Shown here: one piece after another, positions 1 through 4,759 of the stretch
Layout of the letters: every line of letters begins with the position of its first letter
Numbering within the stretch: the stretch's first letter is position 1
Source: Phormidesmis priestleyi
GTDB taxonomy: Bacteria; Cyanobacteriota; Cyanobacteriia; Phormidesmidales; Phormidesmidaceae
Length of the DNA: 6,096 nucleotides
Assembly (NCBI GenBank): GCA_003242115.1
Contig: QBMP01000177.1
Span: forward strand, 1 to 6,096
Reading direction: 5' to 3'
The notes under the pieces: model-generated
Databases searched by the model: none
Seen by the model: only the letters and a program-made list of their open reading frames with translations
What the model was told of the DNA's origin: nothing
Translations under genes and position numbers: made by a program

Positions 1-1395
1 CCCCCCGTCTTGAATGCAGCCAGCGATTGCACAGAGCATCTATCGGCGCGTACGTTTCTAGCAGGCATCGGTGCAAAGCTGAAAAGCATCGACCTGTTTG
101 CGCCGATACGCAACCGCGTCAACATCGGCCAAAAAAAGGTCAAAGATAGCCCGAGCGAGAAGCTATACGATGGCTTCATCGGCATCCTGTGCGGCGCGCA
201 GGGGATGGTGGAAGTGAATAAGCGGTTGCGCAGTGACCCCGGCTTACAGCTAGCCTTTGGCCGCTTACGCTGCGCCGAGCAATCAGTGATTCAAGAGACC
301 CTGGATGCGAGTACGGCCGAGAATGTGAGTGAAATCGAGCAAGCGGTGGCTGAGATCTATCGGCAGCATAGCCAAGGCTACGGTCATGACTACGCGCAGC
401 AATTGCAGATTCTGGATGTGGACATGAGCGGTCAACCTTGCGGCCCCAAAGCCGCCTTTGCCACCAAGGGCTACTTTGCCGGGAAACGCAACCGCAAAGG
501 ACGACAACTCGGCCGAGTGCTCGCTACCCGTTACGACGAAGTGGTCTGTGACCGCACGTTTGCGGGCACCGTCCAACTAACGACAGCCCTGCAACCGTTG
601 CTAGCAGCGAGCGAGCAGACCTTAGCGATTGACCAATCGCCAGAGAAAAGAGCGCAGACGCTGGTGCGCGTTGATAGCGGTGGCGGTAGCCTCGCCGATA
701 TCAACTGGATGTTATCGCGGGGGTATCGAGTGCTCACCAAAGACTACTCCCCCAAGCGGGCCCGCCAATTCGCCGATGCTGTCGTCCAATGGTTTGACGA
801 TCCCACTCAGCCCGGTCGCCAAGTGGGCGTGGTTACCACCGCCAAAGCGGACGACTACGCTCAGCCCATGCTGCGAATTGCCGTGCGCTGCCGGAAAAAC
901 AACGGTCAGTGGGCCATCGGGGTACTGGTTACGAATTTGAAACCCGATGAGGTCGCCGCCTTGATGAACGTCGAGTTAGACCTCAAAACCCATCTCGATG
1001 CGCTTTGGCTGGCCTATGTGCACTGCTACGACCAGCGCGGTGGGGGCGTTGAAACCTCCTTCAAGCAGGATAATCAAGCCTTAGGCATCAAAAAACGCAA
1101 CAAAAAGCGCTTCGAGGCTCAGCAGATGCTCACCCAACTCAATGCCTTAGCGCATAACGTCTTAGTCTGGGCCAAGCGTTGGATGACAACGGAAACACCT
1201 GAGCTGAAACCGATTGGCTTTGTCAGGCTGATGCGAGACGTTTTCACCACCACCGGGCGACTGTTCTTTGACAACTGCGGGCGGTTGATTGAGATTCGCT
1301 TGAATGCAGCCGATACCCTCGTCAGACCTTGGATTCACGGTTTATCGAAATTACTAGAACCTGAGCATGTTGCCGTTAATTTGGGCAAAACTTAG
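1..1395 (+). CDS. DDE transposase, IS1380-like (5' end may lie outside window)
   Basis: Predicted cut-and-paste transposase acting on the ends of its own insertion sequence. The frame is open from base 1 to TAG at 1393-1395. A TTG at 10 is the first possible start, but the open codons before it (Pro-Pro-Val) suggest that the true start lies left of the window. Numbered from that TTG (461 residues), three acidic motifs fit an RNase H-fold catalytic core: LDVDMSG (D136/D138), RVDSGGG (D222), and YDQRGGGVETSFKQD (E348). The last resembles the Y..R...E....K signature of IS4/IS1380-type enzymes. Motif spacing and length suit IS1380 transposases, which usually have 420-460 residues. There is no internal stop or frameshift, so it may be active, unlike the IS remnants beside it. 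It has no HIP1 octamer, compatible with recent arrival. That it is a transposase is firm; the family is less certain because the terminal repeats are not recognised. Confidence 0.85.
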   Translation, partial: PPVLNAASDCTEHLSARTFLAGIGAKLKSIDLFAPIRNRVNIGQKKVKDSPSEKLYDGFIGILCGAQGMVEVNKRLRSDPGLQLAFGRLRCAEQSVIQETLDASTAENVSEIEQAVAEIYRQHSQGYGHDYAQQLQILDVDMSGQPCGPKAAFATKGYFAGKRNRKGRQLGRVLATRYDEVVCDRTFAGTVQLTTALQPLLAASEQTLAIDQSPEKRAQTLVRVDSGGGSLADINWMLSRGYRVLTKDYSPKRARQFADAVVQWFDDPTQPGRQVGVVTTAKADDYAQPMLRIAVRCRKNNGQWAIGVLVTNLKPDEVAALMNVELDLKTHLDALWLAYVHCYDQRGGGVETSFKQDNQALGIKKRNKKRFEAQQMLTQLNALAHNVLVWAKRWMTTETPELKPIGFVRLMRDVFTTTGRLFFDNCGRLIEIRLNAADTLVRPWIHGLSKLLEPEHVAVNLGKT

Positions 1396-1413
1396 GTAGA
1401 TAGCTATGAAATA

Positions 1414-1925
1414 AAAGGAGGTAATCGCCTGACGCTCAGCCTTTCGTCTATGCAAACAATAGTCCCCTGCCCACTGTGTGGTCGTTTAACTCAACAAGTC
1501 CATAGCCGCTACGAGCGAACGCTAGCCGACTGGCCCTGCGTATAGTTCAGCCTCAAGCTTGTCATCCAAGTGTGTAAGTTTTTCTGCTCGAACACTGAGT
1601 GTCGCCGTTGCATCTTTACGGAGCGGTTGCCTGATGTGGCCGTTCCCTAGGCGAGAAAGACCGTACGATTTGTGCAGCGATTGCAAGCCATTGGCTTAGC
1701 ACTCGGCGGTTCAGCAGGTGCCCGATTAGGCGATCGCCTGGGCTATGCAATCTGTGGCAGCACCCTGCTGAACCATCTGGATAAACTCAAACTACCTGAC
1801 TTCGAGACACCCAGAGTGCTGGGCGTCGATGACTTTGCGTTTCGCAAAGGTCACAATTACGGCACTATCTTGGTTGATCTGAAGACGCATCAGCCGACTG
1901 CACTGCTCGCAGACCGCTACCGCAA
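1414..1925 (+). pseudogene. ISL3-family transposase, N-terminal fragment with two stops
   Basis: Remnant of an ISL3-type DDE transposase; about 160-170 codons remain of a usual ~400. Homology appears to begin before the ATG at 1450, at about 1417 (GGNRLTLSLSSMQ). It runs through the zinc-finger region (CPLCG, then CSNTEC and RRC), the HSRYERTLADWP stretch, LPDVAVP, the conserved [17 protein letters not shown] block, and [20 protein letters not shown] with the first catalytic Asp. Two in-frame TAG stops interrupt it, at 1543-1545 and 1648-1650; neighbouring family-like residues suggest single-base changes, perhaps from CAG and TGG. The ISL3-like sequence stops near LLADR (about 1920), and the remaining catalytic core, C-terminus and right terminal repeat are absent. 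The frame stays open to 2136, but that tail is antisense IS1 and glycosyltransferase sequence, not protein. An AAGGAGG at 1415-1421 is probably coding sequence. The fragment contains one HIP1 site at 1730-1737, suggesting long residence in a cyanobacterium. It is non-functional. Confidence 0.85.
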
Positions 1926-1929
1926 TCGG

Positions 1930-2021
1930 CAATCGTGTCGTTCTTTGAGATATCGTGGGAGCCACAAGTCGGACAAGTCATCCCGATTTTCATTTGCTCG
2001 ACAAGTCATCTCGATTTTCAT
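1930..2021 (-). pseudogene. IS1-type InsA N-terminal fragment, start duplicated
   Basis: InsA is the small DNA-binding protein of IS1; fused by frameshift to InsB it forms the transposase. From the second ATG (1991-1993, minus strand) the frame reads [19 protein letters not shown], matching the first half of the InsA zinc ribbon (CPxCGS..I.KN). The second CxxC of the ribbon and everything after it are gone. The frame then runs into antisense ISL3 sequence and stops at a TAG near 1868. The first ATG (2019-2021), which is the one placed behind the good ribosome binding site, reads [15 protein letters not shown]. It leaves the InsA frame because the intervening 28-bp duplication is not a multiple of three. 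Neither product can be a working transposase, although a short peptide could be made. Homology is judged from a short stretch, so confidence is moderate. Confidence 0.68.
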
Positions 2022-2027
2022 TTGCTC
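1972..2027. repeat. 28-bp tandem duplication (two copies, one mismatch)
   Basis: Bases 1972-1999 and 2000-2027 are head-to-tail copies, each starting gacaagtcat and ending gattttcatttgctc. They differ only at the 12th base (c in the first copy, t in the second). On the minus strand each copy holds GAGCAAATGAAAATC, so the start codon and first seven codons of the InsA-like frame are duplicated with a +1 shift. The single difference suggests the duplication is not brand new. Replication slippage is the simplest origin. A reading as tandem transposase-binding sites of another IS end is less likely, because the unit overlaps recognisable coding sequence. Confidence 0.93.
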
Positions 2028-2029
2028 TA

Positions 2030-2036
2030 CTCCTTT
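2030..2036 (-). promoter_or_regulatory. Shine-Dalgarno site of the InsA-like frame
   Basis: The minus strand reads AAAGGAG followed by 8 nt (TAGAGCAA) and then ATG at 2019-2021. This is the best ribosome binding site in the window. It supports the view that the 2021 ATG was the original InsA start before the 28-bp duplication pushed the true InsA frame 28 nt downstream. Confidence 0.6.
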
Positions 2037-2069
2037 GAAATTGCAGCAGCGATGCCTTATTTCCCTCTA

Positions 2070-2091
2070 TCCTTTACATAAATGCACTACC
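2070..2091 (-). repeat. Presumed IS1-family terminal inverted repeat (one end only)
   Basis: The minus strand begins GGTAGTGCATTTATGTAAAG. The GGT..TGC start matches the tip of E. coli IS1 (GGTGATGC), and the position, about 70 nt before the InsA start codon, is close to the family layout. The partner end has been deleted, so neither the inverted repeat nor a target duplication can be confirmed within the window. The repeat's third to fifth bases (TAG) act as the stop codon of the adjoining glycosyltransferase. Confidence 0.5.
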
Positions 2092-2800
2092 GTCTATTGT
2101 AGTAATAAGCTCGATTACACTCTGTCAATTTTGTAGAATTCCAATCAGCTGCGAGTTCGTGCCGCAGATGCAGATAGGTTAGCTCAGGGCAGCGACAAAG
2201 CGCCTGATCGGTACTTAGATAGCGTTCTATCAGATCTTGATCTTCAGCGCCCCAGCCTATGAAAGCTTCATCCCATCCGTTAACGGCCAGGAGTCGGTCG
2301 TGGCGGAATAGTGGCATAACACCAAAGCGCTCTCCTTTTAGCAAATGCTTTCGCAATGCCGTTGGCTGATCTTCTGGGGCTGTTGTTACTTGCTCAAGAG
2401 ATTGGGTTAATGTTGTCAAATTTACAGTGTCGGTTGCGGCCATGAGCCGATAACCAGTGAGCAGGCAGTAAGGAGAACGCTCCGCTAGCCAACAGTGCCG
2501 TTCTAGCGTTCTACCTAAAGGGATCAGATCCACATCAAAGGCAGCGACAAACTCTCCTTTCGCGCAGTTTAAGCCTAAATTAAGTGCCTTGGTTTTATGA
2601 AAGGTTCCTTCGCAGAACAAGTGGAGGTAGGTTATCTGATACTTTTCTAGCATTTGCTGCAAGGCTGCGGAGGGCGATCGCGTGACTTCGACCACTATCC
2701 ATTGCAACATCCGTTTAAACGGATAGTGTTCCCACCAAGCTAACTGGTTAATGAGATGATGTAGGCGATTCCGGTAGGGCGTAATTAGGGTGAGTTGCAT
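2087..2800 (-). CDS. Family-2 glycosyltransferase, probably 3'-truncated by IS1
   Basis: Predicted cytoplasmic GT-A fold glycosyltransferase that moves a sugar from a nucleotide-sugar donor to a glycan acceptor; donor and acceptor are unknown. I chose ATG 2798-2800 (237 residues) because the first Rossmann-like strand, [10 protein letters not shown], follows at once. A GTG at 2891-2893 would add 31 residues without domain signal. Visible parts are the N-terminal TPYRNR, a KTKALNLGL donor-loop segment at about 69-77, the metal-binding DxD in AFDVDLIP (D89/D91), and [17 protein letters not shown] (about 174-190), the acceptor/catalytic motif of galactosyltransferase-like GT-A enzymes. There is no signal peptide or membrane helix. 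The start overlaps the preceding gene by 53 nt, suggesting coupled translation. The last codons (YYYNRR) end at a TAG inside the presumed IS1 terminal repeat, so the original C-terminus is probably missing. The catalytic core appears complete, so activity may remain. Confidence 0.85.
   Translation of the reverse strand: MQLTLITPYRNRLHHLINQLAWWEHYPFKRMLQWIVVEVTRSPSAALQQMLEKYQITYLHLFCEGTFHKTKALNLGLNCAKGEFVAAFDVDLIPLGRTLERHCWLAERSPYCLLTGYRLMAATDTVNLTTLTQSLEQVTTAPEDQPTALRKHLLKGERFGVMPLFRHDRLLAVNGWDEAFIGWGAEDQDLIERYLSTDQALCRCPELTYLHLRHELAADWNSTKLTECNRAYYYNRR
2709..2724. repeat. 16-bp perfect palindrome
   Basis: ATCCGTTTAAACGGAT equals its own reverse complement. It lies inside the last glycosyltransferase gene, where it encodes part of YPFKRM. 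It has no loop and no T-run, so it is not a terminator. It could be a protein-binding site or simply chance; no function is claimed. Confidence 0.9.
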
Positions 2801-3668
2801 GGGCAAGCGTGGATGGGTAGTGAACACTGATGGCACAGCGGGACGGTTGACTGCCCCGCTCGAAGGCTTCTGGATCGAATTGAGATAAGTCACCTAGTAG
2901 TCTACCCTGAGCAATTCTCTGTAGAGAGCGCAAAATATTATGATCGCGGCTTTGCACAGGGGTATATTGTCTATTTCCCAGATTTCGCTGATCGTCTCCG
3001 TGAGAAAGATGTATGACAGTTCCTAGCTCGGCGATCCTGGCTCCTAAAAGCTGAGCCCGGATGAGCAAATCCTGATCTTCCCAGCCCCAGCCTTGAAAGC
3101 AGTGACGGTACCCGCCTACCTGTTGGAATAGGCTCCTCTGACCACACAGCAAACCACAGCCTGGGCGATGGAGCGTCGCTAGGGGCGGTGCAAAATAGAC
3201 TTTCACAGCACTGCCTGTAGGAGTCTGCTCAAGGCAATAGGTATAGCGAGGTCGCTGAGGAGCCACAGAACCGGGTTCAGATTCCTGTACAGATTCAACA
3301 GAGCAAAGACACTCCGGATGGTTAGCGGCGACGATACCCATCCGGCTAAGTACAGTCTCATCCCAGAGAATATCTATATCTGAGATGAGGATCAAAGGAG
3401 CCGTGGCAGCGGCTAATCCCTGATTCATCAGCCAGCCTTTGTTAAAACCTGCATGAGGACAAGCTAAGATCTTAACCTGTGGAAGCTGAGCAACTTGTTG
3501 CAGTTGAGATTGGCAATCGGCAGATTGCGATCCGCCATCGCATAGCAGAATTTGTCCTAAACAAATTTCTTCACAGCGTGCTACTTGTGCGAATAGGGTA
3601 GAAACACAGCGCAGAACCGTCGAACGATTTTTAATAGGAATGATGATATCTAGCTTTGTGTGTGCCAT
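2748..3668 (-). CDS. Family-2 glycosyltransferase with WGWEDQD motif
   Basis: Predicted GT-A fold glycosyltransferase of 306 residues, cytoplasmic, without signal peptide or membrane helix; sugar donor and acceptor cannot be inferred. Motifs in order are the first strand DIIIPIKNRS (7-16), LLCDGGSQ (41-48), the donor-loop GFNKGWLMNQGL (74-85), the metal-binding DxD in ISDIDILW (D97/D99), and GGYRHCFQGWGWEDQDLL (185-202), the late GT-A acceptor/catalytic motif also seen in chondroitin-polymerase-type domains. It ends with VIHLSHGDD (about 218-225) and a linker-like tail. ATG 3666-3668 is the only sensible start. It overlaps the upstream gene's stop by 19 nt and has a weak AAAGGGGGG 11 nt before it. 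The last 17 codons overlap the start of the next glycosyltransferase. Motif order is shared with that downstream gene, so the two look like diverged tandem relatives. Confidence 0.88.
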   Translation of the reverse strand: MAHTKLDIIIPIKNRSTVLRCVSTLFAQVARCEEICLGQILLCDGGSQSADCQSQLQQVAQLPQVKILACPHAGFNKGWLMNQGLAAATAPLILISDIDILWDETVLSRMGIVAANHPECLCSVESVQESEPGSVAPQRPRYTYCLEQTPTGSAVKVYFAPPLATLHRPGCGLLCGQRSLFQQVGGYRHCFQGWGWEDQDLLIRAQLLGARIAELGTVIHLSHGDDQRNLGNRQYTPVQSRDHNILRSLQRIAQGRLLGDLSQFDPEAFERGSQPSRCAISVHYPSTLAHATHPNYALPESPTSSH

Positions 3669-4759
3669 CGTAAAGAAGGCCCCCCTTTGTGCAACAACTT
3701 AACAGCGGGTGCTACCCGTAGCGGCCTTAGGTCTGAAGAGTCCAAGGGCTTTTGGCAAGCGGCTGCTTGACTATAGGCCATAGCTCGTTGCTTGATGGCC
3801 CGGATCAGTGATTGTCTCGCCGGAGAGTCTAACCCTGTTTCAGGTGCCGTAGTCAGTGAATAGGGCCGCTTGCGACGAAAATAACAGTAGCGATCGCTAT
3901 TCACCACCCGAGCTAACTGGTGAACTCGCAGTAAGAACTCAGTATCTCCGCCAAAGGTCAGTCCGGTTGCAAATCCGCCTGAACGAGTTATCAGGCTGCG
4001 GGTTAATAGGCTAGTAGGATGCAGCAATGCATGTCCTAGAGAGTGAGCCAGCGCCCGATTGACATCTAAGGGATAGCCAACCGCCTGGAGCTGACAGCAA
4101 GCGTCCAGCACTCGAATTTCCTGACTGCCAACCAGTTCTGCGCCGCTAGTACGGGCAGTTTTGAGCAGGCTTTCGAGGCGATCGCAGCTTGACCAGTCAT
4201 CAGCATCTTGAAACAGATAAGCGTCATAGTTGGTTTTGTCAATCACAGACTGAATCAGCCGATAAGGGCCGACGTGTTCTGCGGCAACTAGCAACGTGAC
4301 GTTTGCAAATTTTTTGACGATCTCCAAAGGCGGCTGAGGAGAGGCATCATCAATGACAACAATATGAGTGAGTGGATGGGTTTGGTGAAGCAATGAAGTG
4401 AGACAACGACTGAGCCAGGGTTCACATTTCCAGTGAGGAATCAGCGCTAAAATGGCTGGATGAGCTGGCCAGTCGTAGGTTGGATGGGCACTTTTCCCTA
4501 CCGCTGCTGCGCGCTCAGTATTTGCGCGATCGCTATCCGCACTACAAGAAACTGCTGAAGCACTTCGCCAGTGAATAGGGCGATTGGCTGCTTCAAGCAG
4601 AGTTGCTAGCTGCAATGGATGGGGGTATAAATCGGCTGGCATCTCTCTTTTATCAATGTGCAATTTCCAATCGGTTATATTCTTGCAGAGCACAGATGCG
4701 GTATTTTCCAGCAGGGGAAAAACCGGCGGTGATACCTGCACCGTTACAACTGAACTCAT
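3650..4759 (-). CDS. Family-2 glycosyltransferase with ~100-residue N-terminal extension
   Basis: Predicted GT-A glycosyltransferase of 369 residues. I chose ATG 4757-4759 because it forms an ATGA overlap with the upstream gene's TGA (4756-4758), typical of coupled translation; ATG 4772-4774 would add five residues. Residues 1 to about 100 have no recognised domain and are Ser/Ala-rich near the end. The catalytic domain starts at ILALIPHWKCEPWL (about 103-116). It continues with SLLHQTHPLTHIVVIDDAS (nucleotide-binding Asp pair about 137-138), NYDAYLFQDADDWS (metal-binding DxD about 185-187), HPTSLLTR, and GGDTEFLLR (about 270-278), then YCYFRRKRPYSLTT and a helical tail. It is a different subtype from the two downstream enzymes, lacking their WG.EDQD motif. 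No membrane segment is seen. The class is firm; donor, acceptor and the role of the extension are unknown. Confidence 0.87.
   Translation of the reverse strand: MSSVVTVQVSPPVFPLLENTASVLCKNITDWKLHIDKREMPADLYPHPLQLATLLEAANRPIHWRSASAVSCSADSDRANTERAAAVGKSAHPTYDWPAHPAILALIPHWKCEPWLSRCLTSLLHQTHPLTHIVVIDDASPQPPLEIVKKFANVTLLVAAEHVGPYRLIQSVIDKTNYDAYLFQDADDWSSCDRLESLLKTARTSGAELVGSQEIRVLDACCQLQAVGYPLDVNRALAHSLGHALLHPTSLLTRSLITRSGGFATGLTFGGDTEFLLRVHQLARVVNSDRYCYFRRKRPYSLTTAPETGLDSPARQSLIRAIKQRAMAYSQAAACQKPLDSSDLRPLRVAPAVKLLHKGGPSLRWHTQS

Larger units (their letters stand above)
1930..2091 (-). mobile_element. IS1-family element, 5' terminal fragment
   Basis: Read on the minus strand, the segment begins with GGTAGTGCATTTATG, has a ~70-nt leader with a strong ribosome binding site, and then the start of an InsA-like zinc-ribbon protein. 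This is the layout of the left end of IS1 elements. The outer bases resemble the E. coli IS1 end, which starts GGTGATGC. Only about 160 bp survive of a usual 700-800 bp; the rest of insA, insB and the other terminal repeat are missing. The inner boundary with ISL3 sequence lies between about 1918 and 1945 and cannot be fixed by eye. The outer boundary, 2091, falls within the last codons of the glycosyltransferase gene. Family assignment rests on the zinc-ribbon peptide and the layout; an exact IS name is not offered. Confidence 0.68.

Noticed and set aside
9..21. 13-bp direct repeat (cttgaatgcagcc) with 1299-1311, flanking most of the transposase
   Set aside because: Both copies are coding (LNAA), lie inside the reading frame, and one such match is not unexpected by chance in 6 kb.
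1415..1421. AAGGAGG as ribosome binding site for the ISL3 ATG at 1450
   Set aside because: The spacing of 28 nt is too long and the bases appear to be ISL3 coding sequence. A CTG at 1429 would fit the spacing but is a poor start and the gene is broken anyway.
1972..2027. Two-copy 28-bp repeat as a CRISPR mini-array or as tandem transposase-binding sites of an IS21- or Tn7-like end
   Set aside because: The copies are directly adjacent with no spacer, and on the minus strand they are the InsA start region with its ATG, which explains them better as a slippage duplication.
1672..2136. A 154-residue protein reading through the ISL3 remnant
   Set aside because: Only its first ~80 residues are ISL3-like; the rest is antisense IS1 and glycosyltransferase sequence, and an in-frame stop cuts it from the N-terminal zinc finger.
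2801..2893. Longer GTG start for the last glycosyltransferase
   Set aside because: It would add 31 residues without domain signal and increase the gene overlap to 146 nt; the ATG at 2800 directly precedes the first catalytic-domain strand.
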